A stretch of DNA of 64,000 nt from Linepithema humile (lineage: Eukaryota; Arthropoda; Insecta; Hymenoptera; Formicidae): NCBI RefSeq assembly GCF_040581485.1, contig NC_090129.1, forward strand, positions 62,001 to 126,000, written 5' to 3'. Below are positions 48,281-59,253 of the stretch, one piece after another. The notes beneath the pieces were generated by a model. The model saw only the letters and a program-made list of their open reading frames with translations, had not been told where the DNA came from and did not search any database. The translations under genes and the position numbers were made by a program. Every line of letters starts with the position of its first letter. The first letter of the stretch is position 1.

Positions 48281-49705
48281 TCGTGTGGCATTTTTATAGC
48301 GTGTATAATGTGAATTGCGATTGCAGTGAGTATATAAAATACCAATTTTATCACAGATTTTAATAAAAATGTTTATTCGACAGCCTTTTAAAACTCATAA
48401 AAGAAATTGGAGACAAAAATTGTCGCATTATACTTTGAAAAGAATAATCAAGCGCTAGTTGATATTTTTAGGTTTTGAGGTTAGAAATGATGGGCATGCG
48501 CTGATAAAAATAGCGCGTAAAATTTAAATTGTAACATGTCGTATGACAAAAATTAATTAATATTAATTTACATTTAATATTGCATTGTAGATATACAAAT
48601 ACTTACTCTCTTCAGAGCGACACTTTTTACTTTTTCAATTTTCTTTTATAAACAAAAAATGACGAAGACTTTCATTAAAATTTGTAACGAAATCGATATT
48701 CTGTCTAATATAACATTTAATATAATGATATACCAAGATTTAAGTATTGAAAAAAAACTAGATAAGACAATAATTATTCTAATTGTTTGCTGTTAGCATT
48801 TGAAATGAGAATAAAGAATGAAACAAGTTACGCACGCACACACACCCAGGGTAATGGGTCAACATAACATATCATATTGCAATGATAATAAATTATAGGA
48901 CTATAAATCTTTCATAATATTTATAATTTGTACAATCTCAGCATTAATGACGATCAAGGTAACAGTACATATAAATAATAAATTTTCTCAAGTTTGAAAG
49001 GACTATCGAGATTTCTTTGAGAATTACATAACATTCTTAAAACTTTATACATACTCCTGTATTCACAATCCCCACTTTGTACAAGGAATAAATGTTTGCG
49101 TATTAACGAGAAGGACAATAATTATTCTGAATTAAATAATGTACAATTGTAATACTGTAAATATGAATATTGTGACAATTGAAGAGTAAAATTCCTATGT
49201 TACATAGAATTATTTAGTACAAGAGTAGAGAATATAGTTATATCTGTGATGAATCTACATCAACAGTATGTATAAATAAAAAAGAATGTGAGTGTCCAAC
49301 AATTTATACATAACACAGATGTTACAAACAAATAATACACCACCGCATTAAATATCAAGTATATAAGTTATGAAGAATTTCTTGCAACAAACCTAACATT
49401 TTCTTTTTATAGTTTTCAGTTGCAGTACGATTTTTGAATTATTCGCAAAAATCTACGCAATAAATGTGCGTAGAACAAAATTTTGGTATCGTGAATTACT
49501 TGAATTTATAAGTGTTTCATGTGTTGCTTTTAGATATTGTTTGCAATAGGTTTATTTCGCGAGAAATTTGTGCAATTGTTGGTTTTAACAATATGTAAGT
49601 GCACACCTGGTGGAACAAACCGATGTTTTGTAATAAATACGCGAATAAATATGAAAAATGTGACATTAAATATCTCAAAACCTTACAGCACAGGAATGGA
49701 TTTCT
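48281..49705. other. Intergenic AT-rich region
   Basis: No conserved frame is seen. The right part should be 3' UTR of the glycerol-3-phosphate dehydrogenase; a minus-strand AATAAA (TTTATT on plus, near 49549) lies about 150 bp past its stop codon. Confidence 0.5.
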
Positions 49706-52263
49706 TTACAATCCTCCACCGGATCTTTCAACACTTATTTGTTTCTTGAGCATTTCCTTTTCATGTTGCGCTTCCTCCATTTCAGCCATGCGTGCAAAAC
49801 GTGAATATGCCACATGACCAGATTTTATAGCTGACATCATCTGTAAGTAAAAACGACACATGTATATATATCTACATATGTAACAAAAGCTAGTTTAAAG
49901 TTTGTGTTAACAAATACATGTATCAAAAAGATGTTCAACAAAATGCTATATATGGAGTGAACCATTTATCATAATTGCCACAAATATTCCAAAAAGTATA
50001 CAATTTATCAAAAAACTATCTCAGATAAAAGTCGAAGGATTCGAAAGTATATGTAGCACAACAATGTTTGTTTGAATAATCTTAAAAATTTTCAAGTATA
50101 ACTGATAGCTGATGTGAAAATGTTTTTTTTCACAACGGTTTTGATAATACTAATTTTTGCATTCGCAATTTTGCACGTAGCAAGAGCTACGTGCTCTTTC
50201 AAACCTTTCAACTTTGGGATATTTTTTTATATATTTCAGATATTTACAGTGATCATGATAAATAGTTGACACTGTATAAGATAATTTCAAATAATTATTA
50301 TAAATAATGATACAAACACAATATAAATATACACAGAGAAACACAAAATTGCGACAAATTGCTAATTTCTCTATCAGTCCCAACCTGATATTAGATGGAT
50401 TAGTATCACAAATAACACAACATTATGTATCGTATAAAAGAATGTCATTTAAGAGAAATGATTCACTAGCTAAGAGCGATAAGTAGCAATAAGAAAAAGA
50501 AAATGCAAAGAAAAACAACCGGCTACGATTGTATGCACGATGCATAATGCATAATGCATCACAGACCTGAAGATATTCATCCAATTCAACTTGACCGTTC
50601 ATATTGGTGTCGATTTCGCGTAGAATTTCGTGAAGTTCTTCACCCGGTACTTCCTTATCTCCAAAGAGCTGCGAAGAGCAAAAGAATGTATGTTAAATAT
50701 GTTCAATGATTTACCTGCAAGTAGTCTTGCAATTCCATTTGACCATTGTAAGTGAGATCAATTTCACTTAATAAACTGTGCATCTCGTCCTGGCTCATTC
50801 TTATGCCTAACACCTGTATATTGATTAATTAATGGATATTGATAAGAATAATAATAAACAAAGGGGAAGCAATAAAAAGTGTCATTGAAAAAAGATTAAA
50901 ATTAAAATTCATAATACACTAACCTTCAGCCCTCGTCTAATATCATTGATAGATACATATCCCTTTTTATCCTTATCTATGATTCTGAAGCGCTTAATGT
51001 AAAGTTGAATCTCATCCTTGGTAAGATTGATGGGAATTTTGTCACGAGAAGCACGATTCACCATTTGGCCCATTTCTTGAGCGAGAAAGTCACTGGCTTC
51101 GCGATATTGTTTTTTTTTCTCCTCTGCTGACCAATGCAGTTCCTCGGCCATAATATCTATGATGACTGGCAATGCCTCTTGAGCCGCTTGCACGTTAAGA
51201 AAAGCGAGTCTTAATCGACGCGCGATCATGTCGATTGTAGTTCTAGCGTATTCTCGTACACCATAGCGTATCTGAAATATTAACAAATATTAACGATATT
51301 CCAGAGAAAAAGTTATTGTATTATCTTGGCAATTTTGGAAACATCCTGCAGTTCTCTAAGGATTAATCGTCGATCGATATTTAAACAATTTACGCAAGAG
51401 CACTTACTTCAGCGTCGATGTACGGAAATTCCGGATGAATTTTTTTCCCAATAATTGGCCACCGTTTTCCCGTGAGGGAAGCCATTTTAGCTACGGCAAA
51501 TGCACGATCTCCGTAGCTCTTGGACAAATGTTGCGCGACTTCACATTCCAAGCCGAAATCTTGCACCAATCTGATGTACATCGTAGGGCTCCAGCCTTGA
51601 GCACCTTCCAGAAGAAAGCCGTCAGTTTGGCAAGGTCTTTCTGGTTCCAAATCGCAAGCTTCAAACATATATCAAGAAATACCTTTTAGAGCGCTAATCC
51701 ATGTGTTATGTAAGCGTATAACGTATATCGAAGTAGTGTATAGAATAGAGCAGCCAAGAACAAACACATAAGAAAGTAGGTTTTTTAATTAAGATCACTG
51801 TTAATCGATCCTTCTGATATACCTTTTATGGCTGCGTCAATGGTTTCTTGAGCCATTGCTCGGTAAGTCGTCCACTTGCCGCCTGCTATTGTGATGAGAT
51901 TCGTAGGACTAACATGCACAATGTGATTTCTGGCAAGCGACTGTGTGTTCGGTTTGTTCGGATCGGAAACGAGCGGCCTAATACCGCTCCAGGCGGAGAG
52001 AACATCTCCACGGCGTACCTCGACGTCCGGATTGAGATAGTTTTTCACTTCCTGCAGGATAAACATGATCTCGTCTTCCGTGGGCCGAGGATTATGCGTT
52101 ACTTCGCACGGTAAATCGGTTGTTCCCGCGATAGTTTGCTTTTGCCAAGGCAGAAAGAAGATCACTCGGCCATCGCTCGTCGCTGGATCGAGTAAACCCA
52201 TCTGATCGGGACTGATAATATCGCATAAAAGTATCGATACATATATATAAGTGTGTATATATA

Positions 52264-52299
<36 letters not shown>

Positions 52300-53724
52300 A
52301 CGAATTAAGCAATATGGATTTTCCAATGAAAACATAGTCACACAATTGAACATAAAGCATGTGAAATGCATTTGATGGAATGTTTTTTTAATTTTCATAC
52401 ATAATCACTAGTTTGTATTAATGCAACTTTTTTCATTCTATATCATAATCCTTACTTTATACTTGTTATCTTTGTTGAAATAACTATAGCATATATAATG
52501 ATTGTTAATAGAAAAACCAATCATCTACCTGTACAATTGTAATTTAATAAAAAAGAAGACAACTTTTGTTTTAATATAATGATAATTCATTGTAATCTCT
52601 TTTCATTGCATCTTTCTTAATAAATCTATTGAGTCGTAATAATCTTTCTATCACTTAATAATTTATCGATTACTGATTAATCAAGTTTAATCAACTTAAT
52701 TTTTGAAAGCAAACAGAGATTAGAGAGAAAACAGTACTTCGGTGTTCATTGCTAAAGAAAATTTTAACCATTTGCATTTCACTGATACTATTATGGCGGC
52801 ATCATAGCATACATAGTATGCACCACACACTCCACATTGACGCCAATACAACACAACATGTGTAATGATCTGCATGATTAGGAAATAAATAAAATAAATA
52901 AATAAAATTTGAATTTACAACTGCGCCATAAAAATGTTTCAAATTACTGAAATTGACAACCATGATTCCGAAACAAATTTTCGACTCTGCTTTGTAGCTA
53001 TGTTGACTTGTGTCGATTGGTGTGATTGCAAGAAAACACTTATATCGACACGTGTCTCAGCAGTATTATCCTTTTTATATTACCTGTAATAACCTGGCAA
53101 TACTATGTGAACTCCGGAAGACGGACAGCAAATAGACTTAACATTCTGGTCGTCCATTTTTCTGATGTGATCAGTGAAGGGGCCGGTGGCGTTAATTATT
53201 GCTTTAGCCTTCACATCCCATTCTTCTCCTGTAAGCTCGTCTCTAAGATGAGCTCCTACGAGGACTCGCTTGCCATCCTTTTCAAGTGAAAAGAAATCTT
53301 TCCATGAAACATTCTCATTTTATTTAAAAATACGTACCTTATCAAGACCTTTTAACAAGTTGACCACTTTAACATGATTTACAACTGTGGCCCCGTGTCT
53401 CGAAGCTGTCAAAGCAACTGCCAAATTCATCCTAGCATCGTCTTGTTGGCCTGTGTTATGTCAAATAACATTAACAGATAGATATGCACTAGCTTGCTGT
53501 ATGAAAATTAGAAGAAAAAGAGAAACAAAGCGAGAAATGCATACCATCATAATAGACAATAGCGCCTGTCAATTTGTCGCCTTTCAGCATAGGAAAAAGT
53601 TCCAAAGCGTTTGATTTACTTAGATAGTATGACGATTTGACCGTTTTGCTACCTGCTACGAGATCGTACATCTTAATGCCGAACCAGTAATAAGGAATCT
53701 GCCACCATCTGAGTAGAGTAATAG

Positions 53725-53795
<71 letters not shown>

Positions 53796-54901
53796 AAAGT
53801 TGAGTAACATTGTGAAAAGTTATTTCAAACACATAATAAACATACGTATAAACTGGTAGCATAATGGGCAACGGATGCGCCAGATGCGGTGCACTTTGCA
53901 GCATCGAGGCACGTTCGTGAAGTGCCTCTTTTACCATTCTGTACTGTTCGACGTCTAACTGCATAATCGCTTTCTGCAAGTATCGTACGCCACCGTGGAT
54001 TAATTTTGTGCTTCGAGAAGAAGTACCAGATGCAAAATCGTCTGCTTCGACTAACGCCGTCTTTAAACCTTTAAGAGAGAAAAAAAACGAAAATGATCCA
54101 ATTTTACTTGAATGGGTGAAAAGCCAGCAATAATGAAACAAACGTACCTCGTGTGCAAGCGTCTAGAGCACATCCTGCTCCTGTCGCACCACCTCCAATT
54201 ATCAATACATCATAGTCTTGTGACTTCAAAGTTTTTACTTGATCCTCCCGTGTGGGTAAAGTTCTTCGAGGTGGTCTTGGTTTTCCCTTTTCGGCGTGCA
54301 CCTGCAACCAAACATTATAGTATCAAGAACACTGTTACACACAAAATATAGATATATGATCAAAAGTTAAAAATAGACCAGTGCGATGAAAGATACAAAA
54401 GACACTGTGATATACATAATAATAATAAGAAATATATTAGATGTAGAAATAAGTTTTTTTCCGATTTTTCAGTAAAATCAAAACTTTATTTAAAATGAAC
54501 TAAAAAAGTTCAATCATCGAAATAATGTTCATTATTATTGATGACCTTACACAGAACATTTACACCCACTTTCCTTCCTCTCAGCTTCTTTATTTGATGT
54601 AAACAATGCGAAATGGCTTTTTCCATTATTCTGGATTATTTTGCGAATTTCTTTTAAATTTATATTGCGTTTTTGTTTTGAACGATTGTACTAATTAGGT
54701 AAAATCAGAGTCGGAAAGAATTCATTTCTACATCTAATACATATACGCGTGCAATCTCCAAGAAATCTCGGCATTTTCAATCGTAGCATTAACACGACAA
54801 CATCGCGATGTGCTTACTGTAGTATCTGATAAGAGAAAATAGGAAGTGAGAGTACCGGCACCCACGGCACTCGCTCCTGCTACAAGTAATCTGAGGGACA
54901 T
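49706..54901 (-). CDS. Gpo1: Mitochondrial FAD-linked glycerol-3-phosphate dehydrogenase
   Basis: It oxidises glycerol-3-phosphate to dihydroxyacetone phosphate at the outer face of the inner mitochondrial membrane and feeds electrons to ubiquinone (glycerophosphate shuttle). Exons: 54901-54818, 54301-54148, 54068-53846, 53708-53545, 53450-53338, 53277-53084, 52211-51823, 51658-51408, 51271-50924, then one of two EF-hand exons (50813-50715 or 50668-50567), then 49840-49706. The product is 717 or 718 residues, close to the animal enzyme. Residues 1-28 look like a targeting/membrane lead. The FAD motif GGGATGAG is at 64-71, followed by the substrate region STKLIHGGVRYLQKA and GGKWTTYRAMAQETIDAA. 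An EF-hand loop DKDKKGYVSIND is at 623-634; the second EF-hand is alternative. An acceptor at about 54940 points to a non-coding first exon upstream. Confidence 0.95.
50567..50668 (-). CDS. Alternative EF-hand exon B of glycerol-3-phosphate dehydrogenase
   Basis: This 34-codon phase-0 exon is homologous to exon A: FGDKEVPGEELHEILREI, then loop DTNMNGQVELDE and YLQ. The loop is canonical (Asp1, Asn3, Asn5, Gly6, Val8, Glu12), so it should bind calcium. The acceptor TTCGCAG is strong, but the donor GTCTGT is weaker than that of exon A. Only 46 nt separate the two exons. Confidence 0.88.
50715..50813 (-). CDS. Alternative EF-hand exon A of glycerol-3-phosphate dehydrogenase
   Basis: This 33-codon phase-0 exon carries GIRMSQDEMHSLLSEI, then loop DLTYNGQMELQD and YLQ. 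Loop position 3 is Thr rather than Asp/Asn, and position 12 is Asp rather than Glu, so calcium affinity is probably low. Acceptor TATACAG and donor GTAAAT are both good. Confidence 0.85.
52239..52299. repeat. TA/TG microsatellite in an intron
   Basis: TA and TG tracts lie in the intron between exons 6 and 7 of the glycerol-3-phosphate dehydrogenase, close to the exon 7 acceptor. Confidence 0.95.
53724..53791. repeat. CATA/TA microsatellite in an intron
   Basis: CATA units grade into a long TA run in intron 3 of the glycerol-3-phosphate dehydrogenase, close to the acceptor of exon 4. Confidence 0.95.
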
Positions 54902-55002
54902 CCTCGATGGCGCAACTCCTCGCAATCTTCTTTAGAAAATCTGAAAAAAAATTTGTTATAAAATACACCTAATAAAAAATTAGAATATTACATAGAATAT
55001 TG

Positions 55003-55560
55003 TATATTTTTACATCATGACTGTGATTATGAACACAGCGGCGACGCTGTTTTAGCTGTTTCAAAGCAACTGGAGCAATTGACAACTAAAGGTTAATATT
55101 TATAATATTTATATTTATATCAATATTTATTGATGGTGGAAAACGAGTTAATATATGTATATACTAAATAATGAAGAAAAGTATAATTATTTATCAAAAT
55201 AATAGGAACTTATATAAAGCAATTAACAGATTTCAAAGTATTTGCACGATAATAAGAAAAAATAAGCAATATTTTGATTTAATAATATTATCTGTGACTT
55301 ATTTAAACGAATATTTTTACTCATCATGAGATGTCATGAGAAGTTTCAAAATTTTTAACAAATTCCTTGACTACACCACAATTACATGCTAATACTTTCA
55401 AATCTGTTAGTTGCTTTATATAAGTGGTGATATAAATAGAATGATATAAGTGGATTGATATAAATATAAATATTATAAATATTAATTGCTCCAGTTGCTT
55501 TGAAATAGCCAAAACAGCATTTCCGCTGTATTCATAACCAGTCATGATGTAAAAATATGT
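55003..55560. repeat. Inverted duplication with protein-like arms
   Basis: The arm at 55003-55248 reappears inverted at 55376-55560 with point differences and indels. Both contain ATTTTTACATCATGACTG, GTTTCAAAGCAACTGGAGCA (or a near match) and ACTTATATAAAGCAA blocks. Both arms translate to related peptides: EHSGDAVLAVSKQLEQL on plus and EYSGNAVLAISKQLEQL on minus. No family is recognised. It lies within the probable 5' UTR intron of the glycerol-3-phosphate dehydrogenase gene. Confidence 0.7.
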
Positions 55561-55881
55561 AAAGTCGGAACACGCCGACTCGATATGCCTTGACACCCGT
55601 GCAAGTTTGTGTATTAAGGCATTCCTGTGACAGAGTATACATTTGAGCACTTAATGTCATAAAATAATTTTATGACATAGAATGTTATATATATTCATAT
55701 AAAGTGAGATACTTGTTGAGAAATTACCATCTCAAATTATTCGTAGACATATCGAAAGCTATGAAGATCACCTTTTATTCGAAACATTCCATACTTTTTT
55801 ACAGAAATCAAAAAAGCATTTAATTATATTTTAAAGATTAATAATAAGTAGAAAAAGTCTAAACTAGGACACTTTGTGCTA

Positions 55882-55920
55882 TCTCTCTCTCTCTCTCTCT
55901 CTCTCTGCCTCTCTGTGCCT
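55882..55920. repeat. CT microsatellite
   Basis: About 13 CT units with a short degenerate tail. Confidence 0.9.
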
Positions 55921-56924
55921 TTATTATACGTGATCTATAAATAATTTAAAGATTGTGCATTGTATCGTGAAATACCCGACATAAAGCTGAAGCTTATTAT
56001 TATAATTATTACTACCAACACCACCACTACAACCACTGGTCTGTTCGATAACCTTGATAATAGTTTGAAGCACGTGGGATTACGTAAATAACATTCGGTG
56101 TTACACCCACGCGGAGCGATAAACGCGGTCATGTAATCGGCTCGTGTAACAGGATTACGTATCAATGATTAGTCATTACTTGACGGAATGCTCTATCTTG
56201 ATCTTTAAATCTTATATCGGATATGAATTACATTCTTTGACTGAAAAAGAGAAAACTATCGACGTATAATTCACATGAGGATACGTTATTCTAGAGCTTC
56301 TAGTAGTTTTCGTACAGATTTATAGAAAGAAAATATAGTAAGAAAATTATATACCGTAAAGTTCGCTGCGGGGCTAGCTGGCATTTGGCCCAGGGTCAAA
56401 ATTTCGTAAAACAAGTATCAAACGCGTACAATGCCGGACTCGATGTTGTGCAAACGATTGTATTTAAAATAGCGTTCGTCAAGTTCGTAAGTATATTCGT
56501 GCCAAGCTCGCTTGGAGATGTCTGCTCGCATCAACCACACATTACGCATCGCTCATATACCTAACTATTACGTGTCATTTAATTCTCATCCTTTTTCTAT
56601 TCACTTACATGATATCGAGCTCGATATCAAATCTATTGTGTCACGAATTTATCTTTATTTCTCATTGACATCCCGCTACGAGACATATTTTGGATTAGTT
56701 TTTCTTATTCTTTTCCTTTTTGGTTAATTTTAGCGTTTGATCAGCGAATCAATTAAGAAATTCGAAAATAAGATACAAGTTTGCTCGCTAAATATTAACA
56801 AGTGTAAAAGTTGCATCGTCGCAGTAACAAGTGACTGTTAGTGCAGTTAACGATATTGCTGCAAGCAGTGAGACACACTTGAAAAAATAGAATCTAAATT
56901 AAAGCTGATTTTATGGGTTTCACG

Positions 56925-57200
56925 AATACTCACTGCTAGAACCAGCTAGAAAGACGTGACTTTCGTTTACACTGAACGTATGTTGCGATACTAGGATTTC
57001 ACGGAGCACATAACTTCAAACAGCCACCAATAGTAAACACGGAGCGTCAATAACGACAACCGATGGCCAACAGCAATTGACAGTAACTGAGATACGCCGA
57101 GATCAGCTGCTAGAATCGAAGGGCAATAGTAAAAATGCGAGAGCCATGCGAGAATACGATTATATTACAAATGGTAGCCAGTAGAGCCCGTTAGTTATCA
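56925..57200 (-). promoter_or_regulatory. Possible non-coding first exon of glycerol-3-phosphate dehydrogenase
   Basis: The minus strand shows a strong donor AGCA|GTGAGT (GT at 56933-56932) preceded by a GC-richer stretch. It could splice to the acceptor TTTTTTTCAG at about 54940, just before the first coding exon. Inferred from splice signals only. Confidence 0.35.
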
Positions 57201-57309
57201 AGCCCGTGAGACGATCATTTCTTTGCAGATTCCTTCGTTAACGACTTCATTGCAGAGAAAATAGAAAACTGTAAATGGATATGCAGATACCAAAAAAAAA
57301 ATATATATA

Positions 57310-58233
57310 CAGGGTGCGTCAGCTAAATCCGGACAAAACAAATTGTTTATTAAAACACTCTTTAGACTCAGAAAAAACTTGAAATTATGAAATATTTTTT
57401 TGTACGTTGCTTAAGGGATCCTCTCTGAGTACAATTATTCTATATAACCCCCGTTTGCTGCGATCACTGCTTCAATCCTTTGCCTGAAGTGCGAGCACGC
57501 TCTTTTCAACTGCTCCTTGTGTAAATCAACGAATGCTGCTTCAATAGCGGCTTGAAGAGTTGCCACATTGGGGTGCCTGGACTTGTTAGACAATCTTTCA
57601 ATAACGCCCCAAACATAATAATCTAGGGGGTTTAAATCCGGACTATTAGGAGGCCAGAATTCCTTGGACCAAAACGCATCCACGTTATCGTTAAGCCAAT
57701 TTTGCACTAATTGGCTTGTGTGAGCCGGTGCACCGTCTTGTTGAAAAATGTACGGCCTCCCGGAGGCCGTAGTTTCCATCCATGGCTTTATTACAGTCCT
57801 CAAAATCCGGAGGTAAACCTCTTTCGTGATGGTTTCTCCCTTTTTAAAGAAATACGGCGGCATGACATCACCCTCATTAGAGACGACGCTTAAGACGTGA
57901 CCATTGGCTGGAAACTTCGTCCTGCCTATTATGGGGACATCCTCGGAATCACGGGCGAGCCAACGGTCGTTCCTTCGACTCACTTTTGTCAATCTCGAGT
58001 ACTTGAAGAACCGAATAATTTCGATCGGCGAACGTCCGGCGCGAAGCGCTTCAATTATCGCCGCTCTTCGATTGTATTCCGCACTTGATTTTATTGACTC
58101 GGACATTTTAAAGGTTATACACGTTTTACACAAACATTTGACTAACGCGAACATTAACAATCATTTGTTCCTAAATTCACACGTAGCAAGGAATTCTAAT
58201 TTAATTTTGTCCAGATTTAGCTGACGCACCCTG
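57310..58233 (-). mobile_element. maT-like (DD37D) transposon, internally deleted
   Basis: 924-bp element with inverted ends CAGGGTGCGTCAGCTAAATC (left) and the same sequence inverted at the right (one mismatch just inside). TA flanks both sides (57308-57309 and 58234-58235). Very similar ends and an open reading frame indicate a fairly young insertion. It carries one transposase gene on the minus strand. Confidence 0.92.
57435..58106 (-). pseudogene. maT-like transposase lacking the first catalytic Asp
   Basis: The frame of 223 codons starting MSESIKSSAEYNRRAAII has no stop or frameshift. The N-terminal helix-turn-helix (to about residue 40) is joined directly to the catalytic core from DRWLARDSEDVP onward. 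The usual segment with the first catalytic Asp (a FSDEK-type motif) is missing. The second Asp (QQDGAPAHTS) and third Asp (SPDLNPLDYYVWG) are present with 37 residues between them, the DD37D spacing of maT elements. About 100 residues short of a complete enzyme, so it should bind ends but not cut. Confidence 0.88.
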
Positions 58234-58734
58234 TATATATATACACAATGTGTTGAAACAAAATAATACTCTTTGTTATTCAACAGCAAATATCTGTACA
58301 AGTTAGGCACTCGCGTACATCACAAATCATTATTCGTACAAAGATTCATGTACATAAGTTTCGTATTCTATATCATTATATGGATCAAAAACTTAACTCT
58401 AGAAACATACACTGTCATGTATGATTAACATCTATAAAATATATCTATATGTATGTGTACACGTATGTTGTGTATACATATATAAGAATATCCGGAAAGA
58501 TGTGCGGTTTTTAGATATAGAAGAAAAAGCAAATAAATCTCAATGTGACATCAGCTTTGCTGCAAATAACCATTTGATTTATACGCAATAAAAGATAAAT
58601 CCATTTTAACTTAAAAAAATATTGTTTTAACAAATTTATTTCTACTTCTTTTGTAAAATTGTATCGTTATTTATTGTTTTTTTTATTTCCAAAAATGCTA
58701 CTCAACCGACAAAAAGGATAATATGTACTGTATA

Positions 58735-58975
58735 TGAGGAAGACATGCTAGCTGGAAGAAAGTTGTTCAAAAGTAATTTATCAAATTTAAAGTTGGAAAT
58801 TTGAATATCACAACAATGAGAAAAACTCGAATAGACTATCCATTACTGATGACGATCAAATTATAGCTGTGATAAATGAAAATCCACGTTACACTTAGAA
58901 AGTTATCCGACATTTAAAATGTTTCCAAAAGTACTATTTACAAACATCTGACAAAGTTGGAAACATAAAAAATAC
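58735..58975 (+). pseudogene. Decayed mariner transposase fragment
   Basis: Translation in two frames shows FKVGNLNITTMRKTRIDYP, then SITDDDQIIAVINENPRYT, a stop and KVIRHLKCFQKYYL. This follows the mariner order of a FKSGNFD-like segment, an RSGRPS-like linker and DDD..IIALIDENPR. It is a frameshifted, stop-containing N-terminal relic with no visible terminal repeats. Confidence 0.6.
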
Positions 58976-59253
58976 TGTAAAAACCGCACAAACTTTCCGA
59001 ATATATATATAATAGTAACATGTAAACATAATACAAATGCAGAGAATGTACGATGATTAGATGTACAATAAATAGCAAAAATCGTTGGAGAGAGAGAATC
59101 AAGACACACGCAGTATACGCTAAAACCTACTATTTACACAAGTTGTTATATCAAAATATACGATCATTCTTATTACACAATATTAGTGATCCTAATAAGA
59201 GAGAAGTACGTTCCAATTAGAAATAAACATCACGTCGGAACTTTGTCGAAGAT

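Noticed and set aside
54902..54925. Glycerol-3-phosphate dehydrogenase start at an upstream TTG (54925)
   Set aside because: Not an ATG; the first ATG in frame is at 54901 and gives a normal targeting-type N-terminus.
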